The notes: a model not told the origin generated them from the letters alone. A stretch of 64,000 nucleotides of DNA from Pseudoflavitalea rhizosphaerae (GCF_003991355.1 NZ_RCSU01000020.1:1-64000), one strand, 5' to 3'. Positions 26,161 to 36,162 are shown, counted from the first letter of the stretch. Program-made: numbers and translations.

Positions 26161-27609
26161 TCAGTTCAATATTTTTCTTTCACGCAATTCTTCAATAAAC
26201 AATTTGTATTTCAGGTCATAGGCAGTTATCAACTCTGCCGATGGCTGCACAGTTAGCTCTGCGGCCACCATTGCCGCAGCAGCGGTTTGCAGGTCTGGAT
26301 AATAACTATGTGATGCTGCCAAGATAGCCGCACCAGCCGCTCCGGATACATTCTTCATTTTGCAGACAGGCACATTCAGCACGCTGCTGCGGATCAGCAA
26401 CCAGGTATCGCTGTTGCTGCCGCCACCGGCAGAGAAAACTTTTTCTATTTTTTCACCAGACAATACTGCAATCCTTTCATAAGCGTATCGCTCAATGAAG
26501 GCCACGCCTTCCATACAGGCAGTGAATTTCTCTACTTCATCTCCTTCAGGCCAGAAGCCAACAGCCTTCGGCGATACAAAAGGAAATCTTTCACACTGTT
26601 GTAATAAAGGCCAGGCGAGGGATGCAGCAGGTAGCCTGTCAGCAGCCTGTTTGCCTAACTCTTGCAGGTCCTGGCCGGCAAATAACTTACTCACCCAATC
26701 AGCCCCGGTATTACTGGCGCCACCAGGCATCCAGTAACCGGCAGGATGACGATGATTGTAAATGGCTCCCGAAGGATCGTTCACTGATTGTTTGGTAACG
26801 CCTTTTATTACCAGGGTAGTGCCGATAGTGGTATTCCACTGACCAGGGCTTACTGCGCCTGATGCTACCTGCGAGGCACAGCCGTCAGTCATGCCGGTTG
26901 TAACCAGTATCCCGCCAGGTAATCCGAATTGTTTAGCTATTTCCGGTAATATTTTTCCGATCGCTTCCCCCGAAGGTTTCACTTCCTGCAACCATTCACG
27001 GCGAATGCCGATCTGTTCTGTAATATAGCCAGGCCACTGATCCTGATGCAGATCATAGCCGGATTTCATGGCATTGGTATAATCGGTTACATCATACAGT
27101 CCGCATAACCTGCCAGTGATGAAATCCGATGCATGTATGAATTTGTACAGTTGTTCTGTTTTTTCAGGATATGTTTCCAGGAACCAGCGCATCTTCGGTA
27201 AACCGCTGCTGGCATTGAATGCTGTATATCCTTCCTGTACATTTTCCTCTGCTATTGCTTTGCAGAACGCAGCCTGCTGTGCAGAACGGGGATCACTGTA
27301 CATGATCGAATTGTGTAGAGGATTGAAGTTACGATCCAATGGAATGATGGTGCCGGAAGTTGAAGTAACTGCAACTGCTTTAATTTCATCCAGAGGAATT
27401 TGTTCCTTTACTGCTGAAACTAATGCAGGGATCAACCTGCAACAGCTCTCCCACCACAGTTCCGGGGATTGTTCTTCCCGTGAACCTTCTGTCAATGGAA
27501 ACACTTCTTCCTTTGCTCCTAATTGCCGGCCGGTTTCATCCAGCATCACTACTCTTGCACCCTGCGTGCCAATATCGATCCCAATAAAATATGCTTCACT
27601 CATGTTCAC
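26161..27609 (-). CDS. FGGY-family carbohydrate kinase (xylulokinase-like)
   Basis: 482 aa. Two actin-like FGGY halves: the N-terminal phosphate motif GIDIGTQGARVVMLDETG, then AVTSTSGTIIPLD, the second phosphate loop in TTIGTTLVIKG, and the adenosine region FSAGGGSNSDTW followed by GAAILA. The family phosphorylates sugars or polyols such as xylulose, ribulose, glycerol and erythritol. It sits next to another FGGY kinase, which suggests two successive or alternative phosphorylations. The closest type by eye is xylulokinase, but specificity is unproven. Confidence 0.88.
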   Translation of the reverse strand: MNMSEAYFIGIDIGTQGARVVMLDETGRQLGAKEEVFPLTEGSREEQSPELWWESCCRLIPALVSAVKEQIPLDEIKAVAVTSTSGTIIPLDRNFNPLHNSIMYSDPRSAQQAAFCKAIAEENVQEGYTAFNASSGLPKMRWFLETYPEKTEQLYKFIHASDFITGRLCGLYDVTDYTNAMKSGYDLHQDQWPGYITEQIGIRREWLQEVKPSGEAIGKILPEIAKQFGLPGGILVTTGMTDGCASQVASGAVSPGQWNTTIGTTLVIKGVTKQSVNDPSGAIYNHRHPAGYWMPGGASNTGADWVSKLFAGQDLQELGKQAADRLPAASLAWPLLQQCERFPFVSPKAVGFWPEGDEVEKFTACMEGVAFIERYAYERIAVLSGEKIEKVFSAGGGSNSDTWLLIRSSVLNVPVCKMKNVSGAAGAAILAASHSYYPDLQTAAAAMVAAELTVQPSAELITAYDLKYKLFIEELRERKILN

Positions 27610-27615
27610 TTCAAT

Positions 27616-29070
27616 TTAGCTGACAGCCCTGAACTGTTCTCTTGTTGCTTTCCATTGTTCATAATATTTTTCAATTGCGCCTTTGTCCAGACCGGTTGCC
27701 GCCGAACTTTCCTGTTTTGCTTCTTCTCTTTGTACATCAACCCCGGTTGCTTCATTGCAAAGGATAGCCGCACCAATAACCGAAGCCTGTTCAAACCCGG
27801 CTTTCACACGCACTTCATTCCCGGTGATAACAGCAATCAGGTTACGCAATGTCTGGCTCTGCAATCCGCCTCCGCAGGCCCAGATATACCCGGCATCATG
27901 ACCGGATACTTCAGCCAGCACTTTATAGTTCTCAGCAATTGAAAATGCAATATCCATCAATGTAGCCCACACGAAACTACCACGGCTCAGCTCATGCGAA
28001 ACAGGAACGGGAAACACAAACCCACCCCAGATCACCGGTTTTGTTTCACCGGCAATCAGCGAGCCCAGGCTGGCCACACATTTCTTACCGGCTGTTTCTG
28101 CCAGTTCCCGCTCTATCACATCATAGCCTTCATTCGGGTAGAACACTTCCTTGAGACGTTGGTAATTCAACCCTGTAACCCCGGCATTTGCTTCAAACAC
28201 AAAACGGTCTTTCACAATATCCCTGCTGGTCCAGGTCCTTTCTTTTTTATCTGTGATATAAGAACCTTCGAGTTTTACAACAGGAGTAGTGGTTCCTGAA
28301 ACGATCACTACATCACCAACAGAGGGTTCCGTGCTTTTGATCGCCATCTGTGTATCGCCGCCGCCAGTAACCACTTCTGCCAGGGCGCTGATGCCCCATG
28401 ATGCAGCAATCTCTTTTTTCACTTTTCCAATCAATGATCCTGATTGAGAAAGTTGCGGCAAAAGCCCCTGAGCAATGCCAAACATGTTGCAGAGTTCTTC
28501 GCTCCATTTACCCGCTGCTACATCGTACAACAAAGTTTCAGATGCCTGTGAATGCTCGTAGACGGCTATGCCACTCAATTCCCAGGCGGCCCAATCGCTG
28601 ATGCTGAGAAAGAAGCCCAGATCATTCCAGACATCTTTTCTCTTTTCGCGTATGCCTACCAGTTTGTAGGAAGAGAATAAGGAAGTAGGATAACGGCCGG
28701 TCAACTGGTAGATCCTGCTTTTATCAGGAAAATGATTCTCCCATTCGCGGCCACGATGATCGATATTAGGTAAGCCAATCACCGCTTTGCCGGCTTTATC
28801 GATCAGCACAATCCCTTCCCGCTGGCTGGTAGTTGTAGCGGCTGTGATATTCACGCCGCCAGCCTGCTGCAATGCAAGTGCAGTCAGTTGTTTCAGCTGT
28901 TCCCAGAGTTCTTCAGGCTTGAAATAAATGGAATCAGGGTAAAGCTCATCGCGATAATATCGGATATCGGCCCTCGCTACGCCCAGTATTTTACCGGACG
29001 GCGTTACGATAGCCGAACGTACATTGCCCGTACCGATATCAAGCACCAGGTATGCATCCTGTTGTTTCAT
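27616..29070 (-). CDS. FGGY-family kinase, LsrK-like
   Basis: 484 aa. Motifs LDIGTGNVRSAIV, TSQREGIVLID, ISDWAAWELSG, VTGGGDTQMA and CGGGLQSQTLRN. The REGIVL, ISDW and GGGDxQ motifs match what I recall of autoinducer-2 kinase LsrK. No lsr transport or processing genes are nearby, so the neighbourhood argues for a short polyol or sugar acid substrate rather than AI-2. It lies 11 bases after a 2-hydroxyacid dehydrogenase gene, and the two probably handle the same compound. Confidence 0.82.
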   Translation of the reverse strand: MKQQDAYLVLDIGTGNVRSAIVTPSGKILGVARADIRYYRDELYPDSIYFKPEELWEQLKQLTALALQQAGGVNITAATTTSQREGIVLIDKAGKAVIGLPNIDHRGREWENHFPDKSRIYQLTGRYPTSLFSSYKLVGIREKRKDVWNDLGFFLSISDWAAWELSGIAVYEHSQASETLLYDVAAGKWSEELCNMFGIAQGLLPQLSQSGSLIGKVKKEIAASWGISALAEVVTGGGDTQMAIKSTEPSVGDVVIVSGTTTPVVKLEGSYITDKKERTWTSRDIVKDRFVFEANAGVTGLNYQRLKEVFYPNEGYDVIERELAETAGKKCVASLGSLIAGETKPVIWGGFVFPVPVSHELSRGSFVWATLMDIAFSIAENYKVLAEVSGHDAGYIWACGGGLQSQTLRNLIAVITGNEVRVKAGFEQASVIGAAILCNEATGVDVQREEAKQESSAATGLDKGAIEKYYEQWKATREQFRAVS

Positions 29071-29081
29071 CCTTGACTGTT

Positions 29082-30101
29082 TTATCGTTGAATATACGAT
29101 GATAATATTTCCTTGTTGGCCAGCCTTGCTGCGCTATGCTTTCCATGAACGAACCATTCCACCAACACTTCATTGAGGATCCGCACATGATGGTCTTCCA
29201 CTTCATGGGTGGCACCGGCAATATGTGGTGTGGGCAATACATTGGGCAGATCGATGATCTTATAGTCAAGCTCATCCGGCGGTTCATTATCGAATACATC
29301 CAGGATGGCTCCCTTGATCTTGTTTTGCGATAGGGCGCTGTACATATCATTCCTGTTCACCACTACTGCTCTTGCCGTGTTCACGAAAATAGCATCGGGC
29401 CTCATCAGCTCAAAAAGCCGCGCATCGATCATTCCCTTTGTGTCTGCCGTTACCGGTAAGTGAATGGATACGATATCACAATTGGAGAACAATTCTTCCA
29501 GGCTCAGTTGTTGATAAGAAGGGAAGGACGATGCATTCACATATGGATCATAATAGGCAATAGAACAGGGATAGTTCTCGATCATCCTTGCAATCAGTTG
29601 ACCGATGGCGCCAAAGCCAACCATACCAACCTTCTTGCCGGCCAGTTCATTTCCTTTGAACTGTAGATAAGATGTATGCGCACCTGCGCTCCAGTTGCGG
29701 CCCCGCAGCCAGTCGATCGCCGGCAGGGTCTTACGCATGAAGGTGATCACATTGGCAATGAACATTTCCGCCACGGCCTGCGCATTACGGGCGGGCGTAT
29801 AAAAAACAGGAATACCGTGTTTGGTGGCGGTTGCAACGGCAACATTGGAAGGCGTACCCCTGCAAACACCAATGAATTGCAGGTGTGCATTGGCGTTGAT
29901 CACTTTTTCTGTTACATGATCATGCTCGGTAATGAGCGCTTCTGCTTCTGTTTCGTATAAAAGCGCAATCAGTTCGTCTTCATTATAGGCCCGTCCGTTC
30001 TCTTTCCATGGACGATAGATCACTTCTCCCAGGTCCTGCTTTACATCAAACAATCCTTTTTCATGATAGGGCGCTGTAATCAATACTCTCATATGTCTCA
30101 T
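29082..30101 (-). CDS. D-isomer-specific 2-hydroxyacid dehydrogenase
   Basis: 339 aa. The Rossmann motif GMVGFGAIGQLIA lies near residue 160. The catalytic triad is Arg in VNTARAVVVN, Glu in LDVFDNEPPDE and His in TPHIAGAT. The family reduces 2-keto acids or oxidises 2-hydroxy acids with NAD(P); phosphoglycerate dehydrogenase is one member. It is cytoplasmic and lies between the polyol permease and the LsrK-like kinase, so a four- or five-carbon hydroxyacid intermediate is plausible. Confidence 0.88.
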   Translation of the reverse strand: MRHMRVLITAPYHEKGLFDVKQDLGEVIYRPWKENGRAYNEDELIALLYETEAEALITEHDHVTEKVINANAHLQFIGVCRGTPSNVAVATATKHGIPVFYTPARNAQAVAEMFIANVITFMRKTLPAIDWLRGRNWSAGAHTSYLQFKGNELAGKKVGMVGFGAIGQLIARMIENYPCSIAYYDPYVNASSFPSYQQLSLEELFSNCDIVSIHLPVTADTKGMIDARLFELMRPDAIFVNTARAVVVNRNDMYSALSQNKIKGAILDVFDNEPPDELDYKIIDLPNVLPTPHIAGATHEVEDHHVRILNEVLVEWFVHGKHSAARLANKEILSSYIQR

Positions 30102-30125
30102 TAATGTTTAATAATTTTTCATAGA

Positions 30126-31403
30126 TCATGATGGCAAAACGGATGACTCTGCCACATGTAATTTGCTTTTGTGATCAGTATCTGTAGCTGGCAATGTGAT
30201 GAACTTTGTCAATACTGCGCTGATGAAATAGAGAACAGCCAGGATCCAGATGATCCCTTCCGCGCCGAGGCTGCCGATGAAGAGCCCAACGATGGCTGGT
30301 CCAACAAATACAGGCAGTCCTGCACCAAGATTGAGAATGGCCATTGCGGCGCCTTTATCTTTTTTCACCAGTGAAGGAACCAGTGCAGAAAGCGGTACAT
30401 AGCCCGCCAGGCAAGCTCCCCAGGCGATACCGGCCAGCATTACCATCCAATAGTTCCCGCCGGTGTATTGTGGAATGTAGAAGAGCAGCAAAGTGGTGAT
30501 GCCACAACCTACTCCACCAAACCAGGCAATGGTTTGCCGCCAGCCGAGCCGGTCACCCACGAATCCGAAGATCAGGTTGAAAGCGATATTGCTGGTGAAG
30601 ATGGTGCCCCAGATATACAACCACTGTGTTGTGCTGAACCCATGTGCTTCCATATATGTGGGAAGAAAAACAGGAAAAGCGAACTGTGCTGTTGTATTGA
30701 TCACGCGAACAATGCCACCCAGCGCTACTTTTGGCTCAGTTCGAACAATGGTCAGCCCCTTCATCAGTTCTTTCCATTTGTTCTGTTTTGCTTCTTCATT
30801 TCTTTTGAACGGCGCTTTGTTCAGCACCAGCGCAAACAGGGCTCCGAGCAATACCCAGAACACGGCGCTCCATAAAGCGGGGATATGTCCGAGCTCGCGG
30901 ATAGCCCAGCTGGAATAGAAGGCCCCCAGTACATTCAGTCCACCGGTGAACACGAACCAGAACCAACCGACGGCCCGTCCCAGCATATTTGGAGGCGTCA
31001 CGTAAGACACCCATACTAAAAAGGAATAAGCGAATAATGGATAACCGAAACCACGCAATGCATAAGTGATCAGCATTACCGGCATATCCAGTGTATCCAG
31101 TCCGATGCCAATGAACCCGGCTGTACCTGCCAGGTAGATCAGCAGTCCGATCAGCATCGTTTTCTTCGGCGTAAAGGATTCGGCCATCACACCTGAGAAC
31201 CAGGAAGCAATGGCAATGGTTACTCCGTAAGCAGTGAACAACGTGGCATTCTGCTGAATGCTCAGGCCGCGTTCCAAAAGATAAGGGCTCAGCCATCCCG
31301 TTTCCATTCCGTCTCCCATCATGAATAACAGGATGCCCAGGTATCCGGATAGGAGTGATGGCGGGATGCCGAATTTGTTAGTAATGGTTTCGTTATTTCT
31401 CAT
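30126..31403 (-). CDS. MFS transporter, polyol permease type (RbtT/CsbX-like)
   Basis: 425 aa with about 12 membrane helices. The N-terminus, LSGYLGILLFMMGDGMETGW followed by LSPYLLERGLSIQQ, is the signature I recall from ribitol and arabitol permeases (RbtT/DalT/CsbX). The carrier would import a free polyol across the inner membrane by proton symport. It is the best clue to the operon's substrate class. A second, unrelated MFS carrier is encoded further upstream in the same operon. Confidence 0.85.
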   Translation of the reverse strand: MRNNETITNKFGIPPSLLSGYLGILLFMMGDGMETGWLSPYLLERGLSIQQNATLFTAYGVTIAIASWFSGVMAESFTPKKTMLIGLLIYLAGTAGFIGIGLDTLDMPVMLITYALRGFGYPLFAYSFLVWVSYVTPPNMLGRAVGWFWFVFTGGLNVLGAFYSSWAIRELGHIPALWSAVFWVLLGALFALVLNKAPFKRNEEAKQNKWKELMKGLTIVRTEPKVALGGIVRVINTTAQFAFPVFLPTYMEAHGFSTTQWLYIWGTIFTSNIAFNLIFGFVGDRLGWRQTIAWFGGVGCGITTLLLFYIPQYTGGNYWMVMLAGIAWGACLAGYVPLSALVPSLVKKDKGAAMAILNLGAGLPVFVGPAIVGLFIGSLGAEGIIWILAVLYFISAVLTKFITLPATDTDHKSKLHVAESSVLPS

Positions 31404-31433
31404 GCAGCAATCGTATTTGGTTTCTATGTTGAC

Positions 31434-32543
31434 TTAATCGAATGTGAACGTGTACTCGTTCCTGTTATCTTTCTTCCAGGCATTGGGCCTGCTTGTTGGC
31501 GAGATGCCGAACAAGGGAGAAAATGTTTTCACTTTTACAGTTTTTCCATCGGGGAAAAATTCGATGATGCGCAACCAGCCGTCACCTCCATTTCCTTCGC
31601 GGTGTCCGCCGCCCATCGATTGTGCGTCGAACAGGATCTGGTGAACAGATTTGCCGGCAGCGTTCTTGTCTTTTCTATAACCTTCACCGGAAATATGACC
31701 GCACAATACCATTTCGATATTGGAAGAAGGCTGCACTGCTTTCTCCCAGATCTGCTGTCCATTGTTGGCATTGGGAAGCGGGATGCGCGGTCCCTTTTGG
31801 ATCATATTGTCAACATTATATGGTTCCCACCAGATCCATCGTGGCTGGCCTGTTGTGCGCTGGTCCTTTGCATTCAGGTATTCATGTGTGGCCAGGATCA
31901 CCCTGTGGTTCTTGTATTGCGAAAGCGCCGCTACTTTCTTTACCCAGGTAACCACCGTATCCCTGGGTGCATATTCAGCGGTGATGAAGAGATAATCCTT
32001 TCCGTTCAATCCTTTCAACTCGTAAGCGGAGTTCTCAAGGGTTGGCTGTCCCTGTTCATTCCTTGTATTTTGAACGAGGTATTTCTGATTGAGCCAGTTC
32101 TTTTCAGTAAAAAAGAACTGACTGTATAATGATGTGCGGTTCCCCAGCCTGTCGATACTGTAATCATGATTGCCGGTTGCAGCGATATAGGGGACCTTGC
32201 CATCCAGTTTGCTGAAGGCTTTTGACACGTAGTCCCACTGGCCTTTGGAGGTGATATCTCCATCATAATCGTTGGTGATCTTTCCATCGTTCTCCACCAG
32301 GTCGCCCACCTGCACCACGAATTTAATATTAAGAGTATCGATATTGTCCACTATCCAGGCCATCATCAGGTCTATCAATGGCTGGTTCCTTTGCCATTTC
32401 ACATAGTTCTGTAAATCGGGCACCATGATCAGGCTCCAGGAGCCTTTCTGCGTCAGCGCGGGCTTCTGGTATTTTTCCTGAGCAAAAGCGCCGGATGTTA
32501 CCAGCAACAACAGTAATAAACAACCGAAAATGCTCTTCTTCAT
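31434..32543 (-). CDS. Secreted calcineurin-like metallophosphoesterase
   Basis: 369 aa. Signal peptide to AFAQ, then the metallophosphoesterase motifs in order: PDLQNY (the DxH position reads DxQ), VGDLVEN, TGNHDY, ATHEYL and CGHISGEG. The DxQ variant occurs in several exported members, so activity is still likely. It may act as a phosphomonoesterase or phosphodiesterase in the periplasm. It is the second of three exported phosphoesterases in this operon. Confidence 0.88.
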   Translation of the reverse strand: MKKSIFGCLLLLLLVTSGAFAQEKYQKPALTQKGSWSLIMVPDLQNYVKWQRNQPLIDLMMAWIVDNIDTLNIKFVVQVGDLVENDGKITNDYDGDITSKGQWDYVSKAFSKLDGKVPYIAATGNHDYSIDRLGNRTSLYSQFFFTEKNWLNQKYLVQNTRNEQGQPTLENSAYELKGLNGKDYLFITAEYAPRDTVVTWVKKVAALSQYKNHRVILATHEYLNAKDQRTTGQPRWIWWEPYNVDNMIQKGPRIPLPNANNGQQIWEKAVQPSSNIEMVLCGHISGEGYRKDKNAAGKSVHQILFDAQSMGGGHREGNGGDGWLRIIEFFPDGKTVKVKTFSPLFGISPTSRPNAWKKDNRNEYTFTFD

Positions 32544-32555
32544 TGCTAATATTTT

Positions 32556-33473
32556 TTAGTCGATAACAAAGTCTGCCTCTAAAAAGAAATGATCACTGGG
32601 GAATTTGCCATTCACATCATCTTTGATGATGGATGCATTGGCAGGTTTGATATTTCCGCGGTACCAGATATAATCGATCCTCCCTTTCGAAGAGGCTTTA
32701 TCATATTTCGTTCCCTGGAATTCATGTCCGGTATGCCCGGCTTCTTTTTGACCATGAATGGTTTCATAGCTTTCTTTCCAGCCACCGTTACGAACAGACT
32801 CGAATACTTTGCTGTCGAATCTGGTATTGAAGTCTCCGGTGAGGATCTGAATGAAGTCCGGCAGGTATTGTGCACTTTCGTCCACCACCATTTTGGCTTG
32901 TTGGATCTTCGCTTCAGCTGAAATATGGTCCAGGTGCAGGTTTACGATCCTCAGTTCCTTTCCTGTTTTCTTGTCTTTTAATCTAATCCAGTTCGCATGT
33001 CTTGCCCTGGCTGTTTCCCAGGATTTGCTTCCTGCTACCAATGGTGTTTCAGAAAGCCAATAAGTGCCGCCAGTGAGTAATTCATAGCGGTCTTTGGAAA
33101 ACATAATTGGATTTTTGGCAATGCCATGATAGCCTGTTGGATGCGCATCCATCTCAGGGCCATCGAAACCGAACAACTGGAAGGAGGTAAAATGTTTTTT
33201 GAGATCATCGGACTGCACTTTCAACACTTCCTGCAAACAAATGATGTCCGGTTTTTTGCTGCCGATCACTTTCAGACAGATATCTCTTCTTGCCGACCAG
33301 CCCACACCTTTGGCTTCGTCTTCATCCAATGCTACGCGGATATTAGCGGTGAGTACGCGGTGTGCGCCGGTTTTGGCAGATGCAGGGCTGCTTTCCCTGG
33401 CGAAAGCGGGCAACGCAGGCAGCAAAGCTGCTGCGCTCATGCCTTTTAGAAATTTTCTCCTTCCGGTTGACAT
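32556..33473 (-). CDS. Exported endonuclease/exonuclease/phosphatase-family protein
   Basis: 305 aa. The N-terminus TGRRKFLKGMSAAALL carries a twin-arginine signal, so export of the folded protein by Tat is likely. EEP-fold motifs: VLTANIRV (Asn), ICLQEVLK (Glu), NLHLDHISAEAK, LTGDFNTRFD and the C-terminal SDHFFLEADF. The family includes sphingomyelinases, inositol-phosphate phosphatases and nucleases, all Mg-dependent phosphoester hydrolases. It is the third exported phosphoesterase of the operon and could cut a phosphodiester backbone. Confidence 0.88.
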   Translation of the reverse strand: MSTGRRKFLKGMSAAALLPALPAFARESSPASAKTGAHRVLTANIRVALDEDEAKGVGWSARRDICLKVIGSKKPDIICLQEVLKVQSDDLKKHFTSFQLFGFDGPEMDAHPTGYHGIAKNPIMFSKDRYELLTGGTYWLSETPLVAGSKSWETARARHANWIRLKDKKTGKELRIVNLHLDHISAEAKIQQAKMVVDESAQYLPDFIQILTGDFNTRFDSKVFESVRNGGWKESYETIHGQKEAGHTGHEFQGTKYDKASSKGRIDYIWYRGNIKPANASIIKDDVNGKFPSDHFFLEADFVID

Positions 33474-33485
33474 GCTTTATCAGTT

Positions 33486-34874
33486 TTATGCGAGTGCTTC
33501 TTTTTCGATACGCAGGTAAGCGCCTTTTTCAAGCAGCTCTTTCTGTAATTTTTTTACATCGATATCAGCAGGCTGAACACCTTGTCTCACGGCCATCTTA
33601 GCAGCACGGCCAGCGGCTTCGCCCATCGCCATGCAAGGCGCCATTACGCGAATGGCAGACATTGCTTCATGTGTGGTGGAAATACAACGACCTGCAACGA
33701 TCAGGTTCTTTACTTTCTGAGGGATGAGGGAACGATAGGGGATATCGTAACAATCGCCACACCACTCCAATGTACAACCGCCGCCCTGCGGGTGATGGAT
33801 ATCGAGCGGATAGCTCGCCACTGCGATAGCATCATCAAAATGCTGGCAGGCCATGATATCTTCGCGGGTCATGGTGTATTGTCCCTGAATGCGTCTTGTT
33901 TCGCGGATACCGAGGAATGGAGCGGTTTTCAGGAAGTAAGCGTTCTCAAATCCCGGTACGTATCCGATGAGGTATTTCTGAATATCCAGGATCTGGTGAC
34001 GGCCTTCGATCTCGCCATGGGTAAGGCTTCCGGGATCGGTGCCATTCACGCCGCTAACGCGGGTCATGTTCACCCATACTTCGCCTTTGCGCAGGCCGGT
34101 GATCAGGATGGTTCGTTCAGTGGTGAGGGTTAGTCCATCGTCCTGCGCCTGCTTGATCAGGTTGCGCATGCCTACCAGTACAAACTGGTTATTCTGTCCA
34201 AAATATTCGGCGGGGATAAAATCAGTGAGGTAGGTGCGAGGTTCATTGGCAATGCTGGTGCGCAGTTTTTCTGTATCCACGCCGCCCAGACAGAACATCA
34301 GGGTTGGAGGCTGAACACCGCCGTTCTCGTTCCCATATTCACAGGGCACGCCTGCACGATAAGCCACATCCGCATCACCACTACAATCGATAACAGTTTT
34401 GGCAAGGATCACTTCACGGCCAGCTTTGCTTTCGATGATCACACCTTTCAGTTCATCTTTTTCCATCACAACGCCGGCGCAGAAAGCGTAGAACAAAACT
34501 TCCACTTTGCTTTCCACCAGCATCTGGAGCGCCACTGTCTTCACAGCTTCGGGCTCCACCAACGTGAGGCTCATGTGTAAAGGGCAGGGACGATGTTCGC
34601 TGGAAGCCTGCACAGCTTTCAGCCTGTCGATCAGTTTTTGCGGAAGCCCTTTGATGATCTGGTTTCCCTTTTGTCCGAGGAAGCCGAGGATGGGCAATCC
34701 GATGGTCATGTTACCACCCACAAAGCTGCGGCTCTCCACCAGCATTACATTCAATCCATCTTCGGCTGCGGCCAGTGCGGCCATGATCCCTGAAGGTCCT
34801 CCGCCAATCACCAGTATATCTGTTTCTTTCCTCACATTGAGTTCCCTGGCTGGCTCTGCGATTGTTTTTATCAT
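33486..34874 (-). CDS. FAD-dependent oxidoreductase (FAD_oxidored type)
   Basis: 462 aa. The N-terminal dinucleotide-binding motif ILVIGGGPSGIMAALAAAED is followed by the ESRSFVGGN segment and the C-terminal FAD motif NLIVAGRCISTTHEAMSAIR, the layout of the FAD_oxidored (PF12831) group common in Bacteroidota sugar loci. No signal peptide is seen, so it should be cytoplasmic. It may oxidise the imported polyol or a derived intermediate; the substrate is unknown. It lies between the second MFS gene and the EEP gene with 12-base gaps. Confidence 0.85.
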   Translation of the reverse strand: MIKTIAEPARELNVRKETDILVIGGGPSGIMAALAAAEDGLNVMLVESRSFVGGNMTIGLPILGFLGQKGNQIIKGLPQKLIDRLKAVQASSEHRPCPLHMSLTLVEPEAVKTVALQMLVESKVEVLFYAFCAGVVMEKDELKGVIIESKAGREVILAKTVIDCSGDADVAYRAGVPCEYGNENGGVQPPTLMFCLGGVDTEKLRTSIANEPRTYLTDFIPAEYFGQNNQFVLVGMRNLIKQAQDDGLTLTTERTILITGLRKGEVWVNMTRVSGVNGTDPGSLTHGEIEGRHQILDIQKYLIGYVPGFENAYFLKTAPFLGIRETRRIQGQYTMTREDIMACQHFDDAIAVASYPLDIHHPQGGGCTLEWCGDCYDIPYRSLIPQKVKNLIVAGRCISTTHEAMSAIRVMAPCMAMGEAAGRAAKMAVRQGVQPADIDVKKLQKELLEKGAYLRIEKEALA

Positions 34875-34886
34875 CTGACTTATATT

Positions 34887-36128
34887 TTATGTTTTTGCTT
34901 TTGGTTTTTCCGGACGCACCATCGTCCATAAGATCAGCACGGCAATTGGATGCAGGAATGCCATAGCGATGAATATTTTTTCGGCGCCCAGTGTTCCCAT
35001 GAACTGTCCAACGAAATAGTTGAACAACACAGCGCCCAATGCGCCAAAGCCGCCGGCAATGCCGAGTACACTGGCAACATTCTTAACAGGAAAAGCTTCT
35101 GCCACCACAACGCTGATCGTGAATAACCAGCTCAGGCATGCGATGGCTACAATGCTAAATACAGCCAGTGTTGCCCATGCGCCACCGAGGTAAGGCGTGA
35201 GTGCGCATAAAGGACTGAGCACAGCAACTCTTGTCAGCATCACTTTTCTTGCCCTTAACGGATCGTATCCTTTTTTTACCAATTTATCGGACCAGGCGGA
35301 AGTGCCGATGGCTCCCAGGTCTGCGAACAGGAAGGGTATCCATCCGAACATTCCCACCTGAGCGAGCGTGAGACCTGATTCTTCCTGTAAATAGCCCGGC
35401 AACCAGAACAAACAGAAATACCAAACCGGATCACTCACAAATCTTATCAGCAAAATGCCCCAGAGACTTTTTGTAGTCCACAACTGTTTCCACTCAAACG
35501 CTACTGTTGGTTCGCCGGTACCGGAAGTTGTTGCTTCCTTCATGATATGCGGCGGAGGATCACGATAGATCAGCTTCCATAGGATCGCAATCAGAATGCC
35601 GATAGCGCCCATGGTGATGAACGCTACTTTCCAGCTGTAGGTAATGGCCAGCCATGCAATGGCGGGTGGAGCGATAATGGCCCCGATAGAACTGCCCGCT
35701 ACGCAAAGACTATTTGCAGTTGCGCGCAGTTTACCGGGGAACCATACTGCAATTACTTTCAACTGGGCGGGGAAATTGGTGGGTTCCGCAGCACCCAGTA
35801 ATCCGCGGAAGAAACCGAACTGCCCGATGGTCCTGGACAGGCCGCCGCCAATGCAGGCCAACGACCAGGTAATGATCCCCCAGAACATCACCAGGCGCGC
35901 ACCGAACCTGTCTACCATCCAGCCCGTGATGGGATACATCACGGCATAACAAATGGTAAAGATGTTCAGGATCCAAGCGTAGCCACTGTCGTCCAAGCTG
36001 AATTCTGACTTGAGCATTGGTTTTAAGATCGACACAATCTGCCTGTCTACATAGTTGAACACTATGGCCAGGAAAATAATGGCAACAATAAACCAACGTC
36101 TCTTTTCAGGGCTAAGCAATGTTTTCAT
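34887..36128 (-). CDS. MFS transporter, ACS/hexuronate-like
   Basis: 413 aa and 12 helices. IVFNYVDRQIVSILKPMLKS in the first helix region and WMVDRFGARLVMFWGIITWS match the anion:cation symporter (ACS) branch that includes hexuronate and galactonate carriers. It probably imports an organic anion such as a sugar acid or phosphorylated polyol. Its presence beside a polyol permease suggests the extracellular enzymes release two kinds of product. Confidence 0.85.
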   Translation of the reverse strand: MKTLLSPEKRRWFIVAIIFLAIVFNYVDRQIVSILKPMLKSEFSLDDSGYAWILNIFTICYAVMYPITGWMVDRFGARLVMFWGIITWSLACIGGGLSRTIGQFGFFRGLLGAAEPTNFPAQLKVIAVWFPGKLRATANSLCVAGSSIGAIIAPPAIAWLAITYSWKVAFITMGAIGILIAILWKLIYRDPPPHIMKEATTSGTGEPTVAFEWKQLWTTKSLWGILLIRFVSDPVWYFCLFWLPGYLQEESGLTLAQVGMFGWIPFLFADLGAIGTSAWSDKLVKKGYDPLRARKVMLTRVAVLSPLCALTPYLGGAWATLAVFSIVAIACLSWLFTISVVVAEAFPVKNVASVLGIAGGFGALGAVLFNYFVGQFMGTLGAEKIFIAMAFLHPIAVLILWTMVRPEKPKAKT

Positions 36129-36162
36129 TCCACGCGATTAAATGATCTGTATAAAACGCTTC

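Noticed and set aside
27616-29070. Quorum-sensing AI-2 kinase function
   Set aside because: Only the kinase resembles the Lsr system; no LsrR, LsrB, LsrACD, LsrF or LsrG homologue is present.
31434-32543. Inactive metallophosphoesterase because DxH reads DxQ
   Set aside because: All other metal-binding motifs are present, and DxQ occurs in related exported phosphoesterases, so loss of activity is not supported.
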